Positions 40,909 to 49,943 of a stretch of DNA of 64,000 bases are shown here, piece after piece (position 1 is the stretch's first letter; every line of letters begins with the position of its first letter). The notes under the pieces are model-generated. The model ran no database searches and was not told where the DNA came from. It saw only the letters and a program-made list of their open reading frames with translations. Made by a program: the position numbers and the translations under genes. Location: contig NZ_CP102267.1 of assembly GCF_025148125.1 (NCBI RefSeq), positions 2,738,501 through 2,802,500 of the forward strand, written 5' to 3'. The stretch is from Blautia wexlerae DSM 19850 (GTDB lineage Bacteria; Bacillota; Clostridia; Lachnospirales; Lachnospiraceae).

Positions 40909-42489
40909 TTAAAGTTCCATATCCTGTTGTTTGTGTTTTGTCTGCGCCGGGGCAGTTCTTTGTGCTTTTTTCTCGTCTGCCTTATCCAGCAAGACTTCTT
41001 TGATGGGCTGCTTCTTGGGCGGCTCTTTGCTTTCCTCTGTGCCGGGTGTGGCTTTCCGTACCCAGTAGCGGATGTCCCGCAGCTTCTTCAAATCCTCCTG
41101 TACCTCGGTCAGCGGTACTTTCAGCTCTGCGATTTCTTCCAGAAGTTTTTCCTGCTCCTCTTGCAGTTCCTTTTGGGTACTGTCCTTATCGTCTGGGTGC
41201 TTGGCAAGGTAGGCGGCGGCTTTCGCATATCGGGCAACCTCCGGGTGTTCCTGTTTGAATTTCTCCTTTGTTTTCTTAAAAAATATCTTCTGGTACTTCT
41301 CATAGACAGGCTTACATTCCTTGCAGTCTGTCCGGCTGGCAAGAATCCCGTCAATCACTTTGCTTCGGGCTTCCTTTGGCTTCATCTGATTGCGGTAATC
41401 TGCGGCTGATTTCCCGGAAGATTCCAGAAATGCTTCTAAGTCCTCCACAGTGGAAAGCCCCTTTTGCCGGAGATAGGACAGGGCTTCGCTGACTGCCTTT
41501 AAGTCCTGTGAAGTCCCCCGGTTCTGTCCAGCCCTTGTCCAGTCCTTCCTTTCTTCCTTTCGTATCTCCATATACTTCATCAGCAGATTGGGAAGAAGTG
41601 TTGCTTCCTCCGCCGCCTTTTGTACAAGCAGTTCTTTCCGTTTTTCTCCCAGCTCGGTAATCCAGCCTTTGAGGTTTTGGATAAGCTGCCGGATGGACTT
41701 CATCATACTGTTGGCGGCTCTGATTTCCCGGTTCAGGTTGCCGATATTCGTCTGGATACCACGCTTTTCCATCTGCCGGACAGCAGCACCCTCATGGACA
41801 GTAGGGACAACATCAAGCCCCTGTCTGGCATAGGAACGCAAGTCCACACGCTCCGGGCGGTCATTGGCTTCCAGATAGCGGTTCTGGATGACCTCCCATT
41901 CATGCCGCCAAATTTCACAATACTTCTGGTCGTTCCAGTCAACCGTATCTTCTTTATGGCTTTTCCACCTGCCGGACGGCAGCTTTATCCGTTCCCCATT
42001 CTCGTCAAGGTCATAAACCTTGCGGCTCTTGGGAAGCCATTTCCCTTGTTCGTCCATTGCCCTCATAGTCAGCAGGACATGGGCGTGGGGATTGTGTCCC
42101 GGCGGATGGGGGTCATGGATGGCAAAGTCAGCAATCATGCCTTTTGAAACAAACTGCTGTTCACAAAACTCCCTGACAAGGACAGCGTACTGGTCGGGTG
42201 GTATCTCTCTTGGGATGGTAAGCACCCACCTCCTTGCAAGCTGGGAGTTCCATTGCTTTTCCACCACTTCGGCGGCGTTCCATAAGGTATTGCGGTCTGC
42301 ATACGACCGTGGGGCGTTTGCCGGGAGCAGGATTTCATTGTGGACGATACCACGCTTTTCCGGGTAGTGCTTTACTTGCTGGTCGTATTCACAGAACAGC
42401 TTTTCGCCGCTTTGGTAAGCAGCGGCGGCAACCGCAGACTGCCGCTGGCTGCGCTGAACAATCGTGATTTCGTTGTGTGGACAGGGCAT
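40909..42489 (-). CDS. MobA/MobL-type (MOBQ) relaxase (element A)
   Basis: The 526 residues run from ATG 42,489 (GGAGGGACACGAA): PCPHNEITIVQRSQRQSAVAAAAYQSGE. The histidine motif is HDPHPPGHNPHAHVLL, slightly longer than in IME1, and a coiled-coil tail follows. It acts on the oriT at 43,911-43,957. Homologous along its whole length to the IME1 relaxase, but divergent in the tail. Confidence 0.91.
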   Translation of the reverse strand: MPCPHNEITIVQRSQRQSAVAAAAYQSGEKLFCEYDQQVKHYPEKRGIVHNEILLPANAPRSYADRNTLWNAAEVVEKQWNSQLARRWVLTIPREIPPDQYAVLVREFCEQQFVSKGMIADFAIHDPHPPGHNPHAHVLLTMRAMDEQGKWLPKSRKVYDLDENGERIKLPSGRWKSHKEDTVDWNDQKYCEIWRHEWEVIQNRYLEANDRPERVDLRSYARQGLDVVPTVHEGAAVRQMEKRGIQTNIGNLNREIRAANSMMKSIRQLIQNLKGWITELGEKRKELLVQKAAEEATLLPNLLMKYMEIRKEERKDWTRAGQNRGTSQDLKAVSEALSYLRQKGLSTVEDLEAFLESSGKSAADYRNQMKPKEARSKVIDGILASRTDCKECKPVYEKYQKIFFKKTKEKFKQEHPEVARYAKAAAYLAKHPDDKDSTQKELQEEQEKLLEEIAELKVPLTEVQEDLKKLRDIRYWVRKATPGTEESKEPPKKQPIKEVLLDKADEKKAQRTAPAQTKHKQQDMEL

Positions 42490-42646
42490 TTCGTGTCCCT
42501 CCTTTCGGTAATTGGTGGATGGGGTGGCGTTTTACCACCTCATTTTGGGCAGAAAAAAAGCAGGAGACCTTTTTCAGATTTCCTGCTCGGTGTGCCGCTG
42601 TATGGGCGGCGGGTATTTAGTTGTAGAAATACATCAATTTGAAAAA

Positions 42647-43657
42647 TCAAAACTGAAAACGAATATCTTCTTTGAATTTGTGTCGTCTGGGATTCCCTTC
42701 ACTTCGATAAATTTTGTGTCGTTTCATATCATAAATAACTGACCAGACAGTATCTTTACCTGTACTTCTGTCATACTGACAGAGGAAACCATAATCTCCA
42801 GACAACAGTTTTTCTGCAAATGGAAAATTGAAACCTCCATTTTTTTCGCTAAAAGCTGAATACAATGTTTGATACCGTTCTTCTGCAAACCAATTATCAA
42901 TCTTATCGTTGTTATAGCCTACCATTCCTGGCAGATGGAAAGTGTTCGTTGCACAGACAAAAGCAATATTGCTATTCAATGTTTTTTCTATTTTTATCTG
43001 TTCCGCATTACATTCTATAACAGCTATCGCCCCCATTGTATCAGCTAAGGTTAAAGTTTGTGCTGAAGCAATCGGTAATTGATATAAACAGGAGACAGCT
43101 TCCGACACATTTCTACATTTCTCCAACAGGTATCTGACAATCATACCTGCGTTAAATCCCGGTTTGCATTGGTTAGGATAGACGGATGTTAAACCAACAG
43201 CTAAACCATGTTCATTAACACCATCTTCAATCTCAATAAAAGCAGTTGTATTTCCTGTGAAAGAATAAACTCCATCCGTCAATTTATAAACTACATTCTG
43301 ATTTAGCCTTTCAATTTCTGTCAGAAAATCACTGTTTCGTCCCAGAAGAATTTCCTGTTCCGTTGTAAAAGCAAAACAAGAGCAATTACAAGATGGAGGC
43401 ATAGAGTACATACTAAATAATACAGCTTGCAAAATACGGACATCACATTGTTGTCCATCTGCCAGACCTTGAATTTCTTCTACAATCTCATGGTAATACT
43501 TTTCATAAATCGGAAGGCAGGACAAAGCATAGTCAATCCGTTCCTGCGTGATTTCAAATGGTATGTTCTCTAAAATTATATTTTTGTGTTTTAACAGTAA
43601 GGAACCCCACCGAAAACCAGCTTCGTAGTGTGTTCCCCTAAAATGTGCATGATACAT
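42647..43657 (-). CDS. C45-family acyltransferase/hydrolase-like protein
   Basis: The 336 residues resemble Ntn-hydrolases of the acyl-CoA:6-APA acyltransferase / carcinine hydrolase group. The N-terminal prodomain has GTHYEAGFRWG. The likely nucleophile Cys is in SCNCSCFAF, near residue 96. LLGRNSDFL and VNEHGLAVGLTSVY are characteristic strands. Family members cleave themselves before the Cys. Substrate unknown (a small amide such as an acylated amino acid or beta-lactam side chain). AT-rich cargo in the same slot, between relaxase and oriT, that holds the ATL-like gene in IME1. Confidence 0.78.
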   Translation of the reverse strand: MYHAHFRGTHYEAGFRWGSLLLKHKNIILENIPFEITQERIDYALSCLPIYEKYYHEIVEEIQGLADGQQCDVRILQAVLFSMYSMPPSCNCSCFAFTTEQEILLGRNSDFLTEIERLNQNVVYKLTDGVYSFTGNTTAFIEIEDGVNEHGLAVGLTSVYPNQCKPGFNAGMIVRYLLEKCRNVSEAVSCLYQLPIASAQTLTLADTMGAIAVIECNAEQIKIEKTLNSNIAFVCATNTFHLPGMVGYNNDKIDNWFAEERYQTLYSAFSEKNGGFNFPFAEKLLSGDYGFLCQYDRSTGKDTVWSVIYDMKRHKIYRSEGNPRRHKFKEDIRFQF

Positions 43658-43759
43658 TTTTACACGCTCCTTATTGATTAGATAAAGAGCTACCGGTAAC
43701 TCTTATCTAAGGGTAACTGAATAAAAATTTTAAGTCAAGCCATATTTTACTTGTCGGCT

Positions 43760-43957
43760 GGGAACAGCTTGCAACGCAAGGTGTCCCCAGATGGCAAGTC
43801 CACAAAAGGGTAGCTGGCGGCAGCCAGCGCAGGGGAAGCGTAGCGTCCCCTGTTTGATTTGGAGCAGACCATGACTGCTAAAAATCACAGCCCTCCGGCG
43901 AGGAGCCTTCGGAGAACGCAATGCACCAACCTCTGGGCGGTGTATAATTGCGCCCTT
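43760..43957 (+). other. oriT region of element A (IncQ-like)
   Basis: The same chain of hairpins as in IME1 (GGAACAGCTTGC..., GCTGGC/GCCAGC, GGGGAAG stem). It ends in CGCAAT...ATTGCG (43,917-43,952) and TATAATTGCGCCCTTA, a nic-like core. Sequence between the hairpins has diverged, while the hairpins and the GCGCCCT core are kept. Confidence 0.7.
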
Positions 43958-43963
43958 AGTAAA

Positions 43964-44260
43964 CTAAGGGGTTTCCGGCTTCTCCCGTTCCAGCATTGTT
44001 TTCAATAGTTCCTGCGTGTCCTTCCTGTGAAAAATGAGTTTCAACAACAGCATTACATCATCATCTGTCAGGCGTTCCGGCTCTTGCAGAAAACTTTCCA
44101 GCATACCGCCACGAGTGCAGAGCCGGTGCGTCCGTTCCTTTCGGGTAAGCTGCTTCAACTGGTGCTGCAATACCTTTTCATCATTGATGGCTTTTCGCAG
44201 TTTCTTTTCGCTTTTCTCCAGCTCCCGGTTGAGCTTTTCCAGCTTTGAGGTATCAGGCAA
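43964..44260 (-). CDS. DUF3847-type coiled-coil protein (element A)
   Basis: The 98 residues have LEKLNRELEKSEKKLRKAINDEK and LTRKERTHRLCTRGGMLE. Colinear with the IME1 copy and overlapping the winged-helix gene. Next to oriT; possible relaxosome accessory. Confidence 0.8.
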   Translation of the reverse strand: MPDTSKLEKLNRELEKSEKKLRKAINDEKVLQHQLKQLTRKERTHRLCTRGGMLESFLQEPERLTDDDVMLLLKLIFHRKDTQELLKTMLEREKPETP

Positions 44261-44594
44261 GGGCAGCGTCCTCCTTTCCCGGTATCAACACATAAATCCT
44301 GTTTGGTTCTCCAACGCCCTGACACACCCGCATGATAAGTCCGGCGGTTTCCAGTTCATTCAAAGAACGCTTGACCGTCATGGGGCTGCGGGACAGGACT
44401 GCGGCAATGGCTGTGACAGGGAAGCAGACAAACAGGATTCCGTTCTCGTCCTCCTGTCCTTTGGATAGCATAGCATCCAGCATCCGGCAGTACATGACCT
44501 TTGCGGTGCTGCTGACTGGAAATCCTGTCAACGCTCTGGGAAATGGCATACAGGGCGGCAAGGGTGTGTCTATCGTCATAAATTCAAAATTCAT
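44253..44594 (-). CDS. Winged-helix replication-initiator-like protein (element A)
   Basis: The 113 residues have DTPLPPCMPFPRALTGFPVSSTAKVMYCRMLD, then TAIAAVLSRSPMTVKRSLNELETAGLIMRV and IYVLIPGKE. Homologue of 28,931-29,269. Probably DNA-binding; overlaps both neighbours. Confidence 0.75.
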   Translation of the reverse strand: MNFEFMTIDTPLPPCMPFPRALTGFPVSSTAKVMYCRMLDAMLSKGQEDENGILFVCFPVTAIAAVLSRSPMTVKRSLNELETAGLIMRVCQGVGEPNRIYVLIPGKEDAALA

Positions 44595-44779
44595 TCGGTG
44601 TGTGCCTCCTTTTTCTTTGCTCGTTTGGATAAATAACGGGGGCAGTCAATCACAACCGCCCGGAAGCTCTGCCTGCACCCATGCTGGCATTTCCGGCATA
44701 ATTCGTTGTAAGTGACACGCCCCCGGTCATTGAGGTAAAAGGAAAGCTCATATTTCCTCTTTTTACTCATTCTCGGCAT
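44591..44779 (-). CDS. Small basic Cys protein of the mob operon (element A)
   Basis: The 62 residues have PRMSKKRKYELSFYLNDRGRVTYNELCRKCQHGC and a basic tail. Homologue of 29,270-29,461, with three or four cysteines in the same positions. Function unknown. Confidence 0.7.
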   Translation of the reverse strand: MPRMSKKRKYELSFYLNDRGRVTYNELCRKCQHGCRQSFRAVVIDCPRYLSKRAKKKEAHTE

Positions 44780-45262
44780 ATTGTGTTTCCTCCCGTTTTA
44801 GTGTATGGTTTCGGGGCGATTTTCGGCAAAATTACAGCCATAGAGCCGCCTAAAATCTCCCGAAGTATCAGCGATAGGGTAGACTATCTCCCTATCAGAT
44901 TGTCGTGTTTCGGTATCATTTCGGTGTCAGTTCGCCAGTTCTCCCCGGTGTCGTTCCTCCCCTGAATCTCACAGCGGCGTATCGCTCCCGTTGGTACGCT
45001 CGTTTTGGTCAGGGTTCCTCCATATCCCCGCCAAAAGTCATGGCGCTACATCGCCGGGGAAGCATATCCCACACAGGCTGGTCATTCGATTGGAATAATC
45101 CATCGATGAACTACCTGTATCATAGAACATTTTTGTGCCCTGTGCCGTATGTCCACAAAGTAGGAATTAAGGGTAAAAATCGGAAATTTCCACGATTGCG
45201 GAAAGTGTGATATAATCCAGTTAAGCGGCAGAAATACAACCGCTGGAAAGGAGCGTGCGCCC
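44780..45262. promoter_or_regulatory. Conserved noncoding control region of element A
   Basis: Counterpart of 29,462-29,994, with the GATAGGG...CCCTATC hairpin and the GATTGGAATAATCCATCGATG block kept. At its right end TTTCCACGATTGCGGAA (45,187-45,203) and extended -10 TGATATAAT (45,208-45,216) form the XRE promoter/operator. Confidence 0.55.
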
Positions 45263-46069
45263 ATGAAAGGAGCAACTACCATACAGGAACGTCTTTGGGA
45301 ACTCCGCAAGGACAAAGGCTTAAATTTGGAAGAATTATCAGAGCTGACGGGCATTTCCAAATCAGCTCTTGGAAGTTATGAGAAAGAGGATTATAAGGAA
45401 ATCAATCATGGCAACCTTATCACGCTGGCAGACTTCTATGAGGTTTCCGTTGATTATCTGCTGTGCCGGACAGAGAACCGGGAACAGATCAACACACCAT
45501 TAACAGGGCTTCATTTGAACGATGAGATGGTGGCACTTTTGAAAAGCGGTCGAATTAACAACCGTCTGCTCTGTGAGCTTGCCACTCATAAGGATTTTAT
45601 CAAGTTTCTTGCGGATATTGAGATTTATGTAGATGGGATTGCCACCATGCAGATTCAAAACCTCAACGCCCTTGTCGATACTGTCCGGCATGAAATCATT
45701 GAACGGTATCGCCCCGGCGAAGATGACCCCCATTTGAAAGTGCTACAAGCCGCCCATATCAGCGATGATGAATATTTCAGCCACATGGTGCTGGATGATC
45801 TCAACCTCATTATCCGGGATATTCGGGAAGCCCACAAAAAAGATAGTGAAAGTGCCCCACAGACCACCGTTGCCGATGAACTGAAAGAAAATCTGGAAGC
45901 GGTCGAAAATTTCAAGGGTAGTCGGGATGAAAAGCTGGTCATCCTTTATTGCAAGCAACTCGGTATCAACTATAAAAATCTGTCGGAAGAAGAATTCCGC
46001 TGGCTCATTCGGATTCTCAAAAAATCAAAGAAAATGGGAACGCCTATCAGCCAGAGGAAAAAACGGTAA
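45263..46069 (+). CDS. XRE-family repressor (element A)
   Basis: The 268 residues have a helix-turn-helix LWELRKDKGLNLEELSELTGISKSALGSYEKE and the same C-terminal domain as the IME1 repressor (NNRLLCELATHKDF, AEIYVDGIATMQ-like). GGAAAGGAGCGTGCGCCC site. It should keep the divergent mob/rep operon silent. Divergence in the C-terminal domain may separate the immunity of the two elements. Confidence 0.85.
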   Translation: MKGATTIQERLWELRKDKGLNLEELSELTGISKSALGSYEKEDYKEINHGNLITLADFYEVSVDYLLCRTENREQINTPLTGLHLNDEMVALLKSGRINNRLLCELATHKDFIKFLADIEIYVDGIATMQIQNLNALVDTVRHEIIERYRPGEDDPHLKVLQAAHISDDEYFSHMVLDDLNLIIRDIREAHKKDSESAPQTTVADELKENLEAVENFKGSRDEKLVILYCKQLGINYKNLSEEEFRWLIRILKKSKKMGTPISQRKKR

Positions 46070-46073
46070 CAAA

Positions 46074-46119
46074 AAACCGCTGTTGCATGGTTGTGTTAGC
46101 TTCCATGTAGCAGCGGTTT
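46074..46119 (+). terminator. Terminator after XRE (element A)
   Basis: AAACCGCTG pairs with CAGCGGTTT, with a further ATGG/CCAT pairing inside. The 3' arm supplies the T's. Confidence 0.6.
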
Positions 46120-46164
46120 ATGCTGTGGTTATTCAGTTGAAATTTCAGAAAGACAGGCTGGAAT

Positions 46165-46815
46165 TTATGAACTTAATGCCGTTACCAATGATAAATATCT
46201 TTCTGTCTTTTTCTTAATATCATCTTCACTAACACCATAATAGATATACAAATCTTTTGAAATTTTCTCAAACTGTTTCATTACTTTCTTGTTTCCAGAA
46301 TAAGATATACCGAATATATTCCAAATATAATCTATCTCCATCTCAAGAGAATCATCACCGATTCTTATTTCATATAGATGAAAGTTCATAGGAATTACAT
46401 TATCTGGCATTTCGGCAATCATTTCGCTTCGAGTCTTTATTTTACAAAAATATTCTCTGACAGATTCTTCATTAGAAACATCCGGCTTTGGAATATCCTT
46501 CATTTCACCTAAAACTTCTGGTTTATGCTGTAAAATCAAACTCTCCTTTAGGTTTTTTTGTTGTTCAATATATTTTCTCTCAGTTGAATTAGTTTCAATT
46601 AGATTGTAGGTATTCATTGCATATTGTACCAATTCATCAAGAGTATGTGAATCTGCAACCACTTTCTTCTCTACTATCTTACGTCTATATCTGTAGATAA
46701 TATTTCGTATCCTTACTTTTAGAGGCTTTTTCCGTGTTCTGCCAGCTATAAAAATACTTGTTGGGCCATCTGCACCACCTATTATTGAAACTTCACTTTT
46801 GCTTTTTTCTTTCAT
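46165..46815 (-). CDS. Unknown protein with an IIGGADGPTSIF motif
   Basis: The 216 residues open with VSIIGGADGPTSIFIAGR (about 9-26). It resembles the GGADGPT segment of sodium-pumping decarboxylase beta subunits but here stands without any membrane domain. A basic stretch RKKPLKVRIRNIIYRYRRK and a helical C-terminal body (DYIWNIFGISYSGNKKVMKQFEKISKDLYIYYGVSEDDI) follow. AT-rich cargo. I do not recognise a function; the motif may be a nucleotide- or cofactor-like loop. Confidence 0.65.
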   Translation of the reverse strand: MKEKSKSEVSIIGGADGPTSIFIAGRTRKKPLKVRIRNIIYRYRRKIVEKKVVADSHTLDELVQYAMNTYNLIETNSTERKYIEQQKNLKESLILQHKPEVLGEMKDIPKPDVSNEESVREYFCKIKTRSEMIAEMPDNVIPMNFHLYEIRIGDDSLEMEIDYIWNIFGISYSGNKKVMKQFEKISKDLYIYYGVSEDDIKKKTERYLSLVTALSS

Positions 46816-46862
46816 AAGTGTTCATCCTCGCAAATTGGAATTTGACTAATCCTACATGTGCA

Positions 46863-47480
46863 TCATATTACACTCATGTAATTATCCTCTACATAAACAG
46901 CTTTTCCATCAGCAAGCTTAATCTCTTCTTTGCCGTTCGGTAATACTGTTGTTTCAGAACCATTCCAATGGGGGATAATAGGATTGTCAATAATATGTAA
47001 TCCATCTGTTAAATTTCCCGCCGCATACATACTTCCTGCACTGATTCCGACATATATAAGTCCGTTTTTAATTGCATTATTAAGTATTCTATCAAAACCA
47101 GTTCTAGACATTTCACGACAAAGCACAGATACATCACCACCACTGACAAAAACAGCATCAAATTGGTTTAATTCTTCAAAAGTTAATAGCCTTGTAAGCA
47201 TAAACGGGGTTGTAACATACGAAGAATAGGTTCTTTGATAGTCTTTTGAAAGAATTAATTCCAGATTGTACACTAATATATTTTCGTACTGAATTCCCAT
47301 TAGAAAGAGTTCATGAAAACATATTGCAAGCGACTCTCTTGCACCATCTGTTTCAATGCCAGCTGTTGGAATATAAAGCACTTTCACATCCTTCGGACAC
47401 TTTCCAATAATATCAAAGAATTTCTCTTTCATCTTATCGGTCAACCCTGCAGATGTAAGAAATAGATGTTTTCCATTCAT
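46863..47480 (-). CDS. Peptidase E-like (S51, class I amidotransferase fold) protein
   Basis: The 205 residues have VFVSGGDVSVLC and the nucleophile elbow YVGISAGSMYAAG with a Ser, as in peptidase E, which cleaves Asp-X dipeptides. It also has DNPIIPHWNG. AT-rich cargo. A group II intron is inserted only about 11 bases before its GAGGTAAAAGAAT ribosome site, so its expression may depend on intron splicing or read-through. Confidence 0.82.
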   Translation of the reverse strand: MNGKHLFLTSAGLTDKMKEKFFDIIGKCPKDVKVLYIPTAGIETDGARESLAICFHELFLMGIQYENILVYNLELILSKDYQRTYSSYVTTPFMLTRLLTFEELNQFDAVFVSGGDVSVLCREMSRTGFDRILNNAIKNGLIYVGISAGSMYAAGNLTDGLHIIDNPIIPHWNGSETTVLPNGKEEIKLADGKAVYVEDNYMSVI

Positions 47481-47497
47481 ATTCTTTTACCTCGTCA

Positions 47498-49370
47498 GTC
47501 GAGTAGACTTACACCTCACAATGTAAGCCCCTCACAGAACCGTACGTGCGGCTTTCCCGCATACGGCTCTTCATAATAATATTTACAGTCTCAAAACAAG
47601 CTGACATAAATCTTTGGCATTGCCAATGGATAATATTTCAGCATTTCAATGAATCCTTCTCTTGTATAACTCTTTCTGTCACTTCGTCTATTCAGCACCT
47701 TAAACAGAAGTTCTCTCACTTGTTGTTTGTAGTTTGAAATCATTCTGCCATTAAAACTTATGCCATAGTACCTATAATGGCCTATTAGTTTCAGATTTAG
47801 CATACCCATTAGTTTCTTTAGCGGTTGGTCTCTATTCGCATATAACCATACCTTGATGTCTCGAATTTTCTGTCTGAATTTCTTAGAGCTTGTCTTTGGC
47901 ATTATATATGGCATGCCTTTGCGTGAACGCCCACAATAGAATGTGAATCCCAGAAAATCAAATGTTTGTAATCTGATACACTCACCGCTCTTTTGCTTTG
48001 CCCTTGCAATATAAGCACCGCTTTGTAAGAGACGACTTTTACTGTCTTCTAATTGCAAACCGAACTTTTCCATTCGTTCTTTAAGAAGCTTGTAGTAATT
48101 CTCTGCTTCCCATTTATATTGAAATCCTGCAACAAAATCATCTGCATATACAATTAGAAAGTTATCTCCCTTGCATTCTTTGGTAATAATAAACTTATAC
48201 CATAGTGTCAATACATTGTGCATATATATGTTTGCTAGGATTGGACTTATGATATTGCCTTGAGCTGAACCTTCTTCATTCGCCATAAGTTCACCATTAT
48301 CCAGCACTCCCACTTTAAGATACTTCTTGACAAGACCAATTATGTTGGGGTCTTTAATATAAAGTTTGAGAAACTTGATAATCCATTCATGCTTCATATG
48401 GTCGAAGAATCCTTTGATGTCAGTATCCACAATATAGCAGATTTTCGTGTTGTTTAATCTCTTACACAGTTCTTTTATTGCGTTATGACATCCTCGATTT
48501 GGTCTGAATCCGTACATGCAGTTCAGAAATCTCGGTTCATAGATAGCTTCCAATATCTTCTTTAATGCTAATTGGACTATTTTGTCCTCATAGCATGCAA
48601 TTCCTAATGGTCGAAGTTTTCCATTGCTTTTAGGGATATATACCCTAATTGATGGCTGTGGTTTGTATGATTTTCTTTTCAGTCTTTCTACCAAGTCATC
48701 TAAGTTTTGCTCCAGATTTCTCCCGTACTCTTTCTTAGTAATCTCATCAACACCGACTGCTTTGTTTCCGTCTAATTCTTTGTGACATTGCAAAAGCATT
48801 TCTTTATTGATTAGATGATACAACGATGTGAACTCTGGTCCCGGCGAATTTGCCGATATTTCTGCTATTCTTTCTAATTTCGTTTCCATCAATACCTCCG
48901 TCCCTGAGTACGGTTGATGTGTCCTCAGAAAGACCATTATTATGTAGCTCCCTTTCCTCCGTTGGCATTACCCAACTTCTTCAGTACTATGAAGCTATCC
49001 GACTGCCTACTGTTCTTTTGACATTCTCCTGTTTTGCAGTTGTTTGCCATACTTGCAATGGCAAGAAACAATAGGCTCTCCCCAGTTGACTGAATAATCA
49101 CAATGTAAAACATAAAGTGCTCTTTGACCCCGCAGAAGCAAACCATTTCTCACCAATGCGAATTGATTTGTATTGCTTTCCGTCGAAATTAGAACGTCAG
49201 CCTTCTAAATGTCAAAATTTCGAGGCTCAATCACACTCTCTATTTTCTCGCTGTCTACGCTTAGCAACTACCATTACTGACAGTCACCCAAGACTCGCTA
49301 CTGGCGGTTGGTTAGGCCTTACCAGACAGGCATTCCACCTGCTAGACTACTCGCCCTTATCTGGGCGCAC
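47498..49370 (-). mobile_element. Group II intron
   Basis: The 5' end is GTGCGCCCAGATAAGGG (minus strand, first base 49,370), a typical group II start. Domain V (47,537-47,569, GAGCCGTATGCGG-GAAA-CCGCACGTACGGTTC type) and a domain VI stem follow near the 3' end, which is placed at about 47,498 (...CTACTCGAC). It carries its reverse transcriptase. The 5' domain I region (about 48,890-49,370) has no other gene. Inserted between tnpV and the peptidase E-like gene. Confidence 0.87.
47591..48889 (-). CDS. ltrA: Group II intron reverse transcriptase/maturase
   Basis: The 432 residues run from Met17 of the longer frame (METKLERIAEIS). RT blocks: VYIPKSNGKLRPLGI, CMYGFRPNRGCHNAI, DTDIKGFFD, SAQGNIISPILANIYMH, the catalytic YADDF and FLGFTFYCG. 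The maturase/X domain follows, but no C-terminal HNH endonuclease. Such compact enzymes usually insert at replication forks or terminators. It looks intact. Confidence 0.92.
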   Translation of the reverse strand: METKLERIAEISANSPGPEFTSLYHLINKEMLLQCHKELDGNKAVGVDEITKKEYGRNLEQNLDDLVERLKRKSYKPQPSIRVYIPKSNGKLRPLGIACYEDKIVQLALKKILEAIYEPRFLNCMYGFRPNRGCHNAIKELCKRLNNTKICYIVDTDIKGFFDHMKHEWIIKFLKLYIKDPNIIGLVKKYLKVGVLDNGELMANEEGSAQGNIISPILANIYMHNVLTLWYKFIITKECKGDNFLIVYADDFVAGFQYKWEAENYYKLLKERMEKFGLQLEDSKSRLLQSGAYIARAKQKSGECIRLQTFDFLGFTFYCGRSRKGMPYIMPKTSSKKFRQKIRDIKVWLYANRDQPLKKLMGMLNLKLIGHYRYYGISFNGRMISNYKQQVRELLFKVLNRRSDRKSYTREGFIEMLKYYPLAMPKIYVSLF

Positions 49371-49404
49371 AACTCCGATTTATCATAATCATTCTACCAT
49401 ACCG

Positions 49405-49788
49405 TTATGAATAAATCATCTCATGCAAAACAATTTCTTCTGCCCGATTGTGAATGTTATTGCAACGCTGCACCCATTCCATCTGACAGATACTCTTTAA
49501 TTCTTCTGTGACCCCCTCAGCAGCTTTCATCTGCTCTATGATTGTATCTAATCGCTTCTGTGCCTGTTCGTTCAGATCTGCAAGATATGTCCATAATTCC
49601 CCTGTCAGGGTCAATGTATTCAATCTGGCTGGGTGGACTTCTCTTAAATATTCCCGGTGCATCCGTCCGTACTTTCCGATAGGGCGGTGTTCCTCCGGCA
49701 ATTTCAAATCTGGTAAATAATAATCTCCATTCAGAGTGTAATGCAGTCCGTTTTTCTCTTCATAAATGTGTTTCTTTAATCCGCTCAT
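49405..49788 (-). CDS. tnpV: TnpV-type transposon-encoded protein
   Basis: The 127 residues run from ATG 49,788 (AGGAGATTAAAAAT). SGLKKHIYEEKNGLHYTLNGDYYLPDLKLPEEHRPIGKYGRMHREYLRE is the TnpV signature, followed by helices ending in HNRAEEIVLHEMIY. It is found near the ends of Clostridial mobilizable transposons; role unknown. Last gene before the right end of element A. Confidence 0.85.
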   Translation of the reverse strand: MSGLKKHIYEEKNGLHYTLNGDYYLPDLKLPEEHRPIGKYGRMHREYLREVHPARLNTLTLTGELWTYLADLNEQAQKRLDTIIEQMKAAEGVTEELKSICQMEWVQRCNNIHNRAEEIVLHEMIYS

Positions 49789-49845
49789 ATTTTTAATCTC
49801 CTCATTCTGGTTTGTTGTTTCTGCAAGTCTGACTCTCCAGAAATA

Positions 49846-49864
49846 TTGGTAAATCATTGGTAAA
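49846..49864. repeat. Arm-type repeats, element A right end
   Basis: TTGGTAAAT and TTGGTAAA, the same pair as at 37,062-37,081, lie about 80 bases left of att core 2. Confidence 0.6.
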
Positions 49865-49943
49865 ATCGAGAATTGAACACAAGAAATGCTATTTATAGAA
49901 GTATTTAAGACGATTTAAGACTTTTTCTCACGAACAGTAAATC

